The notes below the pieces were generated by a model, which was not told the DNA's origin, searched no databases, and saw nothing but the letters and a program-made list of their open reading frames with translations. A program made the translations under genes and the position numbers. Source: Crocinitomicaceae bacterium (GTDB taxonomy: Bacteria > Bacteroidota > Bacteroidia > Flavobacteriales_D > Crocinitomicaceae). Taken from it: a stretch of 12,434 nucleotides of DNA. Location: contig JABSPC010000051.1 of NCBI GenBank assembly GCA_013215515.1, positions 1 through 12,434 on the forward strand, written 5' to 3'. How positions within the stretch are numbered: the stretch's first letter is position 1; every line of letters begins with the position of its first letter. Shown one piece after another: positions 1 through 6,623 of this stretch.

Positions 1-531
1 CAAGCGACTTAAATCTGAAAGTTCATTTAAAATAGAGATCTGTCTGTCATTTAAACTTCCTACTCTATACTTTTCTATGATTAGTTTACCAAAATAGAAT
101 CCGCTGCCCTCATCTCCTAAAACATGTCCCTTTCCTCCTACAATATTTGTGACATGAAAATCAAAATAATCAAATAACACAGAACCGGTACCGGAAATTA
201 TAACTACCCCCTTACCGTTCTTATGAACTGAATACCCTGCGGCGTGTAAGTCTGACTTAATTTTTACATTTGAAAAACCAATTGACTCGAACTTCTCACG
301 AATAAGAGTTGCATAATCTGTATTTAAACATCCTGCACCATAAAAATTTAAAGTGTACCCTAGAAGATGTCTTTTTGATTCCCAAAATGACACAAACCTA
401 AACCAAAATGATTCATTCCAATTCGATGGGTGATAACTTTCCGTATCGAAGTAGACCTTGTTTCCATTAGAGTCTAAATAAACCCATCCCGTACCTGTTC
501 CTCCGCTATCTGCGAAGAGTGTATTATGCAT
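1..531 (-). CDS. N-acetylglucosamine kinase-like ATPase, BadF/BadG/BcrA/BcrD family (C-terminal part outside window)
   Basis: The 177 visible residues are the N-terminal part of an ASKHA-fold sugar kinase of the BadF/BadG family, which in Bacteroidota usually phosphorylates N-acetylglucosamine or related amino sugars in the cytoplasm during cell-wall recycling. Visible motifs are the phosphate-1 loop DSGGT (residues 8-12), GAGC (65-68), a candidate catalytic Asp in SDLHAA (Asp94), the phosphate-2 loop SGTGS (113-117) and LGDEGSG (138-144). The start is the ATG at 531, and the frame stays open to the window edge, so the gene is partial rather than broken. It lies 21 bp after the stop of the outer-membrane protein gene and is probably the last visible gene of the minus-strand operon. 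The family call is solid; the exact sugar is inferred. Confidence 0.88.
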   Translation of the reverse strand, partial: MHNTLFADSGGTGTGWVYLDSNGNKVYFDTESYHPSNWNESFWFRFVSFWESKRHLLGYTLNFYGAGCLNTDYATLIREKFESIGFSNVKIKSDLHAAGYSVHKNGKGVVIISGTGSVLFDYFDFHVTNIVGGKGHVLGDEGSGFYFGKLIIEKYRVGSLNDRQISILNELSDLSRL

Positions 532-552
532 TCGTTAAAAATGAAAGGGAGT

Positions 553-1215
553 CTACCAAAGAATATCTCTTCTAAATCCAAGGTTGAAATTGAACATCAA
601 CTGACTCAATCTTGGCCATCCTTCTAAATAGGCCATATTGTTATTCTCATAGGCTCTGATAATATACTGCAACCCTAAGTCAAAGTAAACTGTACCAATT
701 CTTTCGATAGAATATTTCACCCCTCCATTAAACCCTACTCCAAAACTGACAATGGAAGCTTTACGACCGTAATCTTCAGGAAGTGCATACAAAGTCTCAT
801 CGTATTCCGCGTATTTCATTTTCACACTGTTAAATGCCAAAAATGCATTGGGTCCGCCATATGCAGCAAATCCAAAATCATAACCATTGCCAAGGTAATA
901 TTTTGTCCCCCCTTCAATAAATGTATAATTCAAAGAAGATAATCCTCCAATATTTTTAATGTATGGAGTGGTTGCAAAATCATATGCTATAATTGAAATC
1001 AAAGACGAATCTGTATGTCGTTGTTTAAACAAATGCGACAATTTACCATAAAACGTAACGGATTCACTACTTGGATATTCAATAGTGAGATGCATTCCAC
1101 CGTAAGGTTTTGGATTCCCAAAGGCGTTGAGCATAGTTGCTCCTGCGCTGACTCCAATCTGAGCAGAAACACTGCCCGAAATTAAAAGTGCTAATAGTAT
1201 CGTATATAATTTCAT
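553..1215 (-). CDS. Small outer-membrane beta-barrel protein, function unknown
   Basis: This gene encodes 220 residues with a clear signal peptide, MKLYTILLALLISGSVSAQ, cut after SVSA. The mature part is rich in alternating aromatic and Gly residues (for example YGGPNAFLAF and GVGFNGGVKY) and ends in Trp, as in outer-membrane beta-barrels. I place the start at 1215 rather than the in-frame ATG at 1227. The ATG at 1215 overlaps the tag stop as ATGA, is preceded by a GGAAAGAG stretch, and leads straight into the signal peptide. The ATGA overlap implies translational coupling to the upstream tag gene. I do not recognise a specific family. A functional link to DNA repair is not evident, so co-transcription may be incidental. 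Confidence 0.82.
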   Translation of the reverse strand: MKLYTILLALLISGSVSAQIGVSAGATMLNAFGNPKPYGGMHLTIEYPSSESVTFYGKLSHLFKQRHTDSSLISIIAYDFATTPYIKNIGGLSSLNYTFIEGGTKYYLGNGYDFGFAAYGGPNAFLAFNSVKMKYAEYDETLYALPEDYGRKASIVSFGVGFNGGVKYSIERIGTVYFDLGLQYIIRAYENNNMAYLEGWPRLSQLMFNFNLGFRRDILW

Positions 1216-1754
1216 ATCTCTTTCCATTTTGGGTTCGACTTCAATATCTCTTCAAAAACCGAGCAACTTTCTATATGAGCGCCAGGCAAGTAACCCGTAC
1301 TCATTAAAAATTCATTAACAATTTCACCACCTACAAACTTAAACGTCTTTTTAAACAATTTAGTCCATTCTTCACGCGATAAAGGATGATTTTCGTTCAA
1401 CCAATTACTAAAGCTACCGAATTCCTGTTTCAACTGCAAAATTTGTTGAGCGTTGTGTATTGCAGCATTTACCTTTAACTTATTTCTAATAATTCCCGCA
1501 TTAGACAACAACCGTTCGCGCTCACTTTCATCATATTGCGCAACATGTTCAACTGTAAAGTTCGAATACGCATTTCTGAAATTCTGTTCTTTATTCAAGA
1601 TTGTCTCCCAAGAAAGTCCAGCTTGATTGATCTCCATTATTAACCTCCCGAACAATTCGTTATCATCTTCGATAGGAAAACCATAGTACAATTCATGGTA
1701 CTTTTTATGAACTTCATTCGCCTCTGGCTTCTCACAGTATTCGCAATAACTCAT
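1212..1754 (-). CDS. tag: DNA-3-methyladenine glycosylase I
   Basis: This is a base-excision repair enzyme that removes 3-methyladenine from alkylated DNA. At 180 residues it matches the Tag family (about 187 in E. coli). The family signature is clear: YHELYYGFP, then LIMEINQAGLSWETIL (catalytic Glu41, equivalent to E. coli Glu38, and Trp49), then NAGIIRNKLKVNAAIHNA and FKFVGGEIV. The zinc-snap ligands are conserved with family spacing: Cys4, His20, and His160-x3-Cys164 (E. coli Cys4, His17, His175, Cys179). An extra Cys7 sits near the first ligand. The ATG at 1754 lies 6 bp after the stop of the preceding gene, and the tag stop overlaps the next start (ATGA), so it sits inside an operon. The assignment is firm. 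Confidence 0.95.
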   Translation of the reverse strand: MSYCEYCEKPEANEVHKKYHELYYGFPIEDDNELFGRLIMEINQAGLSWETILNKEQNFRNAYSNFTVEHVAQYDESERERLLSNAGIIRNKLKVNAAIHNAQQILQLKQEFGSFSNWLNENHPLSREEWTKLFKKTFKFVGGEIVNEFLMSTGYLPGAHIESCSVFEEILKSNPKWKEI

Positions 1755-1760
1755 TCTTAA

Positions 1761-2114
1761 TCAGTGTTTTTTAATAATTTTCTGTATTCTCGATATCAAA
1801 TCTTCAACAGTGTCAATATCGCTTAATTCTTGACGATTTAAAACTACAGTATTTTCTCCGTTATCCCTCCTTAATACAACGGGATAATCATGTGATTCGT
1901 TGAACTTTTTTTCAAACCCTTTGAAGTAATAAAAAGAGATGTCGGCGTTTGTACTCTTCCTAAATTTCTTCCAACTCGATCTCTGACCTAAATTATGATA
2001 AGTTAGCTGGCATAGATCACATTTATAGGTGGACGGTTTAAAAACTTTATGTACGTAATCAATGGCGCCATTGATCAAATCCTTTTCAGCATTGTAAACA
2101 AACAATAATTCCAT
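1761..2114 (-). CDS. Conserved small protein with a CDLCQLTY motif (often labelled GTPase without support)
   Basis: The product is 117 residues, starting MELLFVYNAEKDLINGAIDY, with a conserved-looking KCDLCQLTY segment (Cys32 and Cys35) and a Lys-rich C-terminus. From memory, this resembles a family widespread in Bacteroidota and proteobacteria, with an N-terminal LLFVYNA and a central CxLCxLTY, that databases sometimes call GTPase. There is no P-loop, so I do not endorse that label. The CxxC could bind a metal or be redox active, but this is inference. I use the ATG at 2114; an in-frame TTG nine bases upstream (2123) would add three residues and is less likely. It is the first gene of the operon leading into tag (6-bp gap) and diverges from the paaY-like gene. 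Confidence 0.75.
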   Translation of the reverse strand: MELLFVYNAEKDLINGAIDYVHKVFKPSTYKCDLCQLTYHNLGQRSSWKKFRKSTNADISFYYFKGFEKKFNESHDYPVVLRRDNGENTVVLNRQELSDIDTVEDLISRIQKIIKKH

Positions 2115-2190
2115 AGCAAACAATATTGTATGAATTTAGACGATTTCGAACGATCTTTATTACTTTTAAAAATCAAATTTAAAATTCCAC

Positions 2191-2784
2191 ATGTCTGTAT
2201 ACTCATTCAATGGTTTTATACCCGTCGTTAAGGAAAGTAGTTTTATACATCCGAAAGCGAGTGTAACGGGTAACGTAATTATCGGTGAAAATGTTTATAT
2301 CGGGCCGGGAGCTGCGATTCGCGGAGATTGGGGACAAATCATTATTGAAGACGGTTGCAACATTCAGGAAAATTGCACGATACATATGTTCCCAGGAACA
2401 ACTGTTACTTTGAAAGAAGGAGCTCACATTGGCCATGGAGCGATAATCCACGGCGGAACAATTGGAAAGAACAGTTTGATTGGCATGAATAGTGTGATAA
2501 TGGATGATGTGACAATCGGAGATGAATCTATTGTTGGTGCATTGAGTTTTGTCTCGGCGAATTCTAGTTTTGAAGAGCGAAGTTTAATCGTTGGTAACCC
2601 AGCGAAAAAAATTAAAGATGTTAGTGACGAAATGATTTCTTGGAAAACGAAAGGAACTGCTTTGTACCAAGCACTACCTAAAGAATGTCAAGAAACACTT
2701 ATAGAATGTGAGCCGCTTCGAGAAATTGAAGATGGCAGACCTCAACAAGAGGCGATGTACACAACATGGAATTCAATAAAATAA
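2191..2784 (+). CDS. paaY: PaaY-type gamma-carbonic anhydrase / hexapeptide-repeat protein
   Basis: This 197-residue protein has a left-handed beta-helix built from hexapeptide repeats (VIIGEN, VYIGPG, AHIGHG, SLIGMN, SIVGAL). The three Zn-binding histidines of the gamma-carbonic anhydrase fold are present as His65, His82 and His87. The C-terminal helix WKTKGTALYQALPKECQETL followed by EPLREIEDGR is diagnostic of PaaY rather than of generic YrdA/CaiE relatives. In E. coli, PaaY is reported as a thioesterase linked to phenylacetate catabolism. No other paa gene is present here, so the substrate is uncertain. The start at 2191 gives the family length. It sits 22 bp upstream of the small lipoprotein gene and probably shares its transcript. 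A weak -7 box (TACTTTTA, 2161-2168) precedes it. Confidence 0.87.
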   Translation: MSVYSFNGFIPVVKESSFIHPKASVTGNVIIGENVYIGPGAAIRGDWGQIIIEDGCNIQENCTIHMFPGTTVTLKEGAHIGHGAIIHGGTIGKNSLIGMNSVIMDDVTIGDESIVGALSFVSANSSFEERSLIVGNPAKKIKDVSDEMISWKTKGTALYQALPKECQETLIECEPLREIEDGRPQQEAMYTTWNSIK

Positions 2785-2806
2785 TTAAGATTAAATAATA
2801 TCAAGT

Positions 2807-3124
2807 ATGCTTAAAGTAATATCTCTATCCGCTATCGTTTTCTTAATCGCTTCTTGCGCAACAATGAAAAACACAAACACAACGATTGAAGGAACTTACG
2901 ATGTTTCATGTGGGATTTGTAATTTCGAAATGACGGGAGACGATTGTGCCTTAGCTATCAGAATTGATGGTAAAGATTACTATGTTGAGGGATCTGCAAT
3001 TGATGAACACGGTGACGCTCACGCTAAAGATGGATTGTGTACGGTTGTGCGTAAAGCTAAAGTAAAAGGTGTGATCAAGAAAGGTGTTTTCGTTGCGGAA
3101 AAGATTGAACTTATCGAAGAGTAG
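2807..3124 (+). CDS. Small Cys-rich lipoprotein, DUF6370-like
   Basis: The product is 105 residues with a lipoprotein signal peptide, MLKVISLSAIVFLIASC, whose lipobox Cys is residue 17. The mature part carries CGICNFEM, a DDC segment, a YYVEGSAIDEHGDAHAKDGLC region and a final VKGVIKKGVFVAEKIEL. The spaced Cys and His residues suggest a metal- or redox-binding periplasmic domain. The pattern matches what I recall of the DUF6370 family of Flavobacteriia; this is from memory, not a search. The gene starts 22 bp after the paaY-like gene on the same strand. No function can be assigned with confidence. Confidence 0.82.
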   Translation: MLKVISLSAIVFLIASCATMKNTNTTIEGTYDVSCGICNFEMTGDDCALAIRIDGKDYYVEGSAIDEHGDAHAKDGLCTVVRKAKVKGVIKKGVFVAEKIELIEE

Positions 3125-3129
3125 CTTAC

Positions 3130-3164
3130 AAAAAAACTCCCTCCCAATTGAACTGAGAGAGAGT
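3130..3164 (-). terminator. Rho-independent terminator for the NfeD-flotillin fusion gene
   Basis: An 11-bp stem forms between 3136-3146 and 3154-3164 around a 7-nt loop, followed on the minus strand by seven U residues (A run at 3130-3136). On the minus-strand RNA two of the pairs are G-U wobbles; on the plus strand they would be A-C mismatches. The U run is also only on the minus side. So it primarily ends the minus-strand gene, though it lies between convergent genes. Confidence 0.8.
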
Positions 3165-3186
3165 CATATTATTGTTTGATCAGAAA

Positions 3187-3744
3187 TTATTCTTCCAAAT
3201 CTTTTTCATTTTCATCTTCAACGTCTTGAATATCGGTATTCTGAACATTGTCGTTTTTCATCACTGTATTTGCTCCTTCTGGAGTTTTACCTTTCAAATA
3301 CTCTGGTAAGTCCATTCCTGCCATATTAAACATTTCTTGTAATGGTGGAACAGAGCCGTAAAGTCCTGAGATAAAATCTGCCGTTGACGACTTACCTGAA
3401 GACCCTTTTCCAGAATCCCAAACAGTAACTTTATCAATTTTAATGTTCTTAATCGCTTCAGATTGTAAACGAACCAATTCAGGAAGTTTATCAGCAATCA
3501 TAATTTTCACAGCATCTTGAGAGTTATCTCCAGCAGCTGCAACTAATTCTTTGAACCCTTCTGCTTGCTTACTTAGGATTTGGTACGTACCGCGTGCTTC
3601 GGCATCCATTTTAGCAAATATTGCATCAGCATCGCCTCCGAGAAAACTTGTAACCATTATAAATAAGAAAAACAGAGATGAAGGAAGCGCAATTAACCAA
3701 TAAACGCGTTCAAACAATTCCAGACCATTAAACCACTCCATCAT
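3187..3744 (-). CDS. Chimeric membrane protein: NfeD-like N-terminal segment fused to flotillin C-terminal domain
   Basis: The 185-residue product is a composite. Residues 1-40 (MMEWFNGLELFERVYWLIAL onward, to FLGGDAD) look like the start of NfeD-like/YuaF-type proteins, with one membrane helix at about 13-35. Residues 41-152 match the C-terminal end of Bacteroidota flotillins: AIFAKMDAEARG, QAEGFKELV, ADKLPELV, IKNIKIDKVTVWDSG, FISGLYGSVPP and GMDLPEYLKG. The tail is acidic. A normal flotillin is about 450-550 residues with an N-terminal SPFH domain and a long coiled coil, and NfeD-like partners are usually encoded immediately upstream. Here the SPFH domain, the coiled coil and the NfeD OB-fold are all missing. 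The frame is open, a terminator follows, and a possible -7 box (TATATTTA, 3771-3778) precedes. It may be a deletion remnant, a functional short protein or an assembly join. Confidence 0.85.
   Translation of the reverse strand: MMEWFNGLELFERVYWLIALPSSLFFLFIMVTSFLGGDADAIFAKMDAEARGTYQILSKQAEGFKELVAAAGDNSQDAVKIMIADKLPELVRLQSEAIKNIKIDKVTVWDSGKGSSGKSSTADFISGLYGSVPPLQEMFNMAGMDLPEYLKGKTPEGANTVMKNDNVQNTDIQDVEDENEKDLEE
3622..3639 (-). other. Presumed fusion junction between NfeD-like and flotillin sequence
   Basis: Codons 36-41 read Gly-Gly-Asp-Ala-Asp-Ala. NfeD-like proteins commonly carry a GGDAD-type motif right after the first membrane helix. Flotillins carry (A/G)EADAIFAKM near the end of the coiled coil. 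The shared Ala-Asp codons (GCTGATGC on the minus strand) would provide 6-8 bp of microhomology for a deletion. The parental sequences are not in this window, so the exact breakpoint is inferred. Confidence 0.6.
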
Positions 3745-3845
3745 AATTCACTTAATTTAAAATAGGTCATTAAATATACCTAAAATAAGGTTTTATGATG
3801 TAGGAAATGAGCAGTAACAGACAAATAACTCGCTTTCACGAACTA

Positions 3846-4763
3846 TTACGTAGTTTTTTCGTTTTCTTCAATAGAACCTTGAGTGGATGTAGGCACAAAT
3901 GGTACAGGTTTACTTTTCAATCCTCTCCAAAGGAAATAGATTCCAGCCATCACAAACGGAATACTCAACCACTGACCTGTATTCAATGTCCATCCTGCAC
4001 GGCCATCAACCTGAGGGATTTTAGTAAACTCAATTAAGAATCGAGCTCCAAAAAGAAGAATTAGAAAAGTTCCGAACATCACACCTTGACGCATCCAAGC
4101 ATTGCGTTTCCAATACATAAAAATGAGGATCAAGAAAACCAATAAGTACGCAATTGCTTCATACAATTGAGATGGATGACGAGCATCAATTAGTGCCCAA
4201 TCACATAAGCTAACATCAGAAGTCCGACAATCATGATGGATGAATTTGAATCCCCATGAAACATTCGTTTTATCTCCAACGATTTCACTGTTCACTAAAT
4301 TACCCAATCGAATACAACACGCCGCTATAGCACCAGGAGCTGCTATTCGATCTAAAATCCAAAGCATAGGTTTTTTAGATACCCACTTGGAGAAAATAAA
4401 TAACGAGATCAAGATTGCAATAACACCACCATGACTTGCGAGACCGCCTTCCCAGACCTTAATGATATCCATAGGGTGGTCAAAATATCCTCTAATTGCA
4501 ATCGTTCCATCAGAATAGCGTTCATCCCAATAAGGGCCATAGAATAATACATGTCCCAAACGAGCACCAACGATGGTAGCTAGAATCATGTAAAAAACCA
4601 GTTTATCAAGGATTGCATCCGAAATTTCCTGCTTTTTGAACATTCGTTTCACTACAAAATACCCAATAATTAAACCTGTAACGAAAAGTAATCCATATAA
4701 ATTTGGAGTACTCCAACCATCAATTAATTCGGGAGTCATGTCCCATTTTATAGCTTGAATCAC
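3846..4763 (-). CDS. lgt: Prolipoprotein diacylglyceryl transferase
   Basis: This inner-membrane enzyme transfers diacylglycerol from phosphatidylglycerol to the lipobox Cys of prolipoproteins, the first step of lipoprotein maturation; several lipoproteins are encoded nearby. At 305 residues with about seven hydrophobic helices it fits the family. Conserved blocks are GARLGHVLFY (66-75), WEGGLASHGG (104-113, His111), IRLGNLVNSEIVG (151-163, with Arg152, Asn155 and Glu160), ARHPSQLYEA (194-203), FGARFLIEF (238-246) and GQWLSIPF (263-270). A loop at about 164-192 with Cys179 and Cys187 is typical of longer Bacteroidota versions. The gene ends in tandem stops (TAA TAG). It has its own promoter in the 67-bp gap after trhO. 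Confidence 0.96.
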   Translation of the reverse strand: MIQAIKWDMTPELIDGWSTPNLYGLLFVTGLIIGYFVVKRMFKKQEISDAILDKLVFYMILATIVGARLGHVLFYGPYWDERYSDGTIAIRGYFDHPMDIIKVWEGGLASHGGVIAILISLFIFSKWVSKKPMLWILDRIAAPGAIAACCIRLGNLVNSEIVGDKTNVSWGFKFIHHDCRTSDVSLCDWALIDARHPSQLYEAIAYLLVFLILIFMYWKRNAWMRQGVMFGTFLILLFGARFLIEFTKIPQVDGRAGWTLNTGQWLSIPFVMAGIYFLWRGLKSKPVPFVPTSTQGSIEENEKTT

Positions 4764-4788
4764 GTTTAATCTTCTTTTTAGTTATTTT

Positions 4789-4822
4789 CAAATATACACT
4801 TTTAGCCCTTGCTTTTGCCCAA
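4789..4822 (-). promoter_or_regulatory. Bacteroidota-type promoter of lgt
   Basis: On the minus strand a perfect -7 box TATATTTG (4789-4796) has a TTG (4820-4822) 23 bp upstream, inside the allowed 17-23 bp spacing. It leaves a leader of about 25 nt before the lgt ATG. This argues that lgt is transcribed independently of trhO. Confidence 0.6.
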
Positions 4823-4830
4823 CGATGAAC

Positions 4831-5868
4831 TCAGGATGAAAACGGCAACTTTTCAGATCGTCCTTTTTTAAAGATCTTATTGCTAACTGTAGTTTGCTGG
4901 CGTATTATTTTTTGTTCTTCTTCGGGTAAATTAATGATCTCTTGGCATTCAGGAATACAGCAATTTTCCATTTTTTTGCAGCATGATTCGCATTGAATAA
5001 ATAGAAGGTGACAGGCTTGATTTACACAATTCGTATGATCATCAGCAGGCACACCACATTGATGACAAACAGAAATAATATCATTAGTAATTCTTTCGCC
5101 TTTTCGTTCATCAAAAACAAAGTTCTTACCAACAAACTTATTGTCTACCCCTTGATCTGAACATTGGTTAGCATAGTTGATAATTCCACCTTCTAATTGA
5201 TGTACTTTGTCAAATCCTTTATGTTTAAACCAAGCTGAGGCCTTTTCACAACGAATTCCACCGGTGCAATACATGACCACGTTTTTATCTTCGTTTCCTT
5301 TTAAATATTTCTCTTCGATTAATGGTAGAGAATCTCTAAACGTATCAACGTCGGGAGTAATTGCTCCTTTAAAATGACCTACTTCAGACTCATAGTGATT
5401 TCTAAAATCAATAAGAATCGTATCTGGATCATCCGTAAGCTCGTTAAACTCTTGCGCCGACAGATGCTTCCCTTTTTTGGTCACATCAAATGATTGATCC
5501 TCCAATCCATCGGCCAAAATTTTCTTTCTGACTTTAACTTTTAATTTAATAAATGGAAATCCAGCTGACGCTTCCTCAACGGCAATATTAAGTCTTACCT
5601 CATCTAGAAAATCAATCTCATAGAGTTCCTTTCGAAATTGATCTAGATTTTTAACTGGAATTGACATTTGGGCATTAATACCTTCATGTGCGACATATGT
5701 TCTTCCGACTACTTCTAGATTAGACCACATTTGAAACAGGTGATCTCTGAATGATTGAGGGTCTTCTATATTGGCATATTGATAAAAAGAAATAGTCACA
5801 AATTTTGTCCCTTTCTCTCTTAATTGAGCCTCAAGATCCTCTTTACTTAATTTATTCCACAGTTGCAT
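4831..5868 (-). CDS. trhO: tRNA uridine(34) 5-hydroxylase, rhodanese-domain protein TrhO (YceA)
   Basis: TrhO hydroxylates wobble uridine 34 of certain tRNAs to 5-hydroxyuridine using O2. The 345-residue protein has the family layout: an acylphosphatase-like N-terminal domain (about 20-120, with GRTYVAHEGINAQMSI), a rhodanese domain (about 130-240) with DFRNHYESEVGHFKGAI and the active loop MYCTGGIRCEKAS (catalytic Cys201, second Cys207), and a Cys-rich C-terminal part. The latter holds ten cysteines between 268 and 308, including CHQCG, CNQACH-like spacing and CESCCKK, probably a zinc-binding module. The ATG at 5868 is preceded by a leader of about 95 nt that shares two conserved blocks with the ndk leader. 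No terminator is evident before lgt. Confidence 0.94.
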   Translation of the reverse strand: MQLWNKLSKEDLEAQLREKGTKFVTISFYQYANIEDPQSFRDHLFQMWSNLEVVGRTYVAHEGINAQMSIPVKNLDQFRKELYEIDFLDEVRLNIAVEEASAGFPFIKLKVKVRKKILADGLEDQSFDVTKKGKHLSAQEFNELTDDPDTILIDFRNHYESEVGHFKGAITPDVDTFRDSLPLIEEKYLKGNEDKNVVMYCTGGIRCEKASAWFKHKGFDKVHQLEGGIINYANQCSDQGVDNKFVGKNFVFDERKGERITNDIISVCHQCGVPADDHTNCVNQACHLLFIQCESCCKKMENCCIPECQEIINLPEEEQKIIRQQTTVSNKIFKKGRSEKLPFSS

Positions 5869-5891
5869 GCTATGTATATTTTAATTAAAAA

Positions 5892-5926
5892 GTTGCACAT
5901 CATTTGCGCCAAAGTAAATAATTAAA
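5892..5926 (-). repeat. Leader block 2, trhO copy (inverted relative to the ndk copy)
   Basis: This 35-bp block matches 9943-9977 at 29 of 35 positions when read on the minus strand. It contains ACTTTGGCGCAA followed by a small hairpin: GCGCA (5905-5909), loop 5900-5904, and TGTGC (5895-5899). The hairpin ends 26 nt before the trhO ATG. The single change in the stem relative to the ndk copy (GC to GU) keeps pairing in RNA. Confidence 0.75.
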
Positions 5927-5947
5927 ATTTTAATGTTTAAACCCTAA

Positions 5948-5974
5948 TTGCTTCAACGACGGCGCAAAGATACA
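5948..5974 (-). repeat. Leader block 1, trhO copy: 27-bp identical inverted repeat
   Basis: All 27 bp are identical to 9896-9922 in inverted orientation. On the minus strand it begins TGTATCTTTGCGCC and ends GTCGTTGAAGCAA. It includes the trhO -7 box. The spacer to block 2 is 21 bp and not conserved. Confidence 0.95.
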
Positions 5975-5998
5975 TCAAATTCCAAAAATTCTAATCAA
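5965..5998 (-). promoter_or_regulatory. Promoter of trhO
   Basis: A perfect -7 box TATCTTTG (minus strand, 5965-5972) has a TTG at 5996-5998 with 23-bp spacing. Transcription would start a few bases into the shared 27-bp block, giving a leader of roughly 85-95 nt. Confidence 0.65.
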
Positions 5999-6028
5999 AA
6001 TGTGGGCATAAATTGTATATTCGTAAAC

Positions 6029-6622
6029 GTGAAGATCAAAATAATTATAACTCTATGTGCAGGATTTTTCCTGGTAACTGCTTGTCCGGAAAAGAGTCCC
6101 AAGTCTGCTTTGGAACTGATTCAAGAAAACAACATGGATTTGCCGAAACCTCTAGGCTATTATCATAAAGGAATAAACTTCAAGCTTTCTGAATTATTCA
6201 TGAGGTTGAATTTCAATGACATGGTTATTCAAGACGATGCCGATGTTAGAGTTATTCCAGAGTTATATCTTTATTTTACCGTAGAATCCTTTTCACGATC
6301 TGAAGCTGAAGCATTTCAATACGCCTTCGAAGAAGAAATTGATGAATTGGATGCGGTTCACGACGCCTATTTAGGGAAGAGGTTAAGCACTTTGGATGAG
6401 TCAAATGTATCAATTAAGAAGGCCGTTCCTAGTTCAGTTAAATATCCAGGATACATTCAAGTTATTAGTGGATCTGAATTCAAAAATGAAGACCCACTGA
6501 CTTATTTTATGGCTACTCTTCAAATAAATTCGAAGTTCTATGTGTTACAACTAATTGGTAAGAAGGAAAACATGGGGTATCTACACGACGATTTCATTGA
6601 GATCATTTCTTCCGTAGAGTAA
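6029..6622 (+). CDS. Putative lipoprotein, function unknown
   Basis: With a GTG start at 6029 the product is 197 residues and opens with a lipoprotein signal peptide (KIKIIITLCAGFFLVTAC), the lipobox Cys being residue 19. The upstream in-frame TTG at 5948 is rejected because it lies inside the trhO promoter block and would bury the signal peptide. There is no ATG choice before the lipobox, so the exact start is uncertain. A -7-like TATATTCG at 6016-6023 would make the mRNA almost leaderless. The mature domain mixes acidic helices with a C-terminal stretch (YFMATLQINSKFYVLQLIGK, then FIEIISSVE) that recalls PsbP/DcrB-like folds, but this is only a shape impression. It is 1 bp from the following nudL, so the two are probably co-transcribed. 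Confidence 0.72.
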   Translation: MKIKIIITLCAGFFLVTACPEKSPKSALELIQENNMDLPKPLGYYHKGINFKLSELFMRLNFNDMVIQDDADVRVIPELYLYFTVESFSRSEAEAFQYAFEEEIDELDAVHDAYLGKRLSTLDESNVSIKKAVPSSVKYPGYIQVISGSEFKNEDPLTYFMATLQINSKFYVLQLIGKKENMGYLHDDFIEIISSVE

Positions 6623-6623
6623 A

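Noticed and set aside
1761..2114. GTPase function for the first operon gene
   Set aside because: There is no Walker A (P-loop), DxxG or NKxD motif; the label appears to be an inherited database name.
2116..2190. Strong divergent promoter between the CxxC gene and the paaY-like gene
   Set aside because: Only a 7/8 -7 box without a TTG is visible on the plus strand and nothing convincing on the minus strand, so no firm promoter feature was listed.
3841..3860. Small stem AACTA/TAGTT followed by T6 as a plus-strand terminator
   Set aside because: The stem is only 5 bp and AT-rich, and there is no plus-strand gene upstream for it to end; it is made of the last codons and tandem stops of lgt.
5948..6028. 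N-terminal extension of the lipoprotein from a TTG at 5948
   Set aside because: It would place the start inside the trhO promoter repeat and bury the signal peptide and lipobox about 45 residues deep; a GTG at 6029 gives a normal lipoprotein N-terminus.
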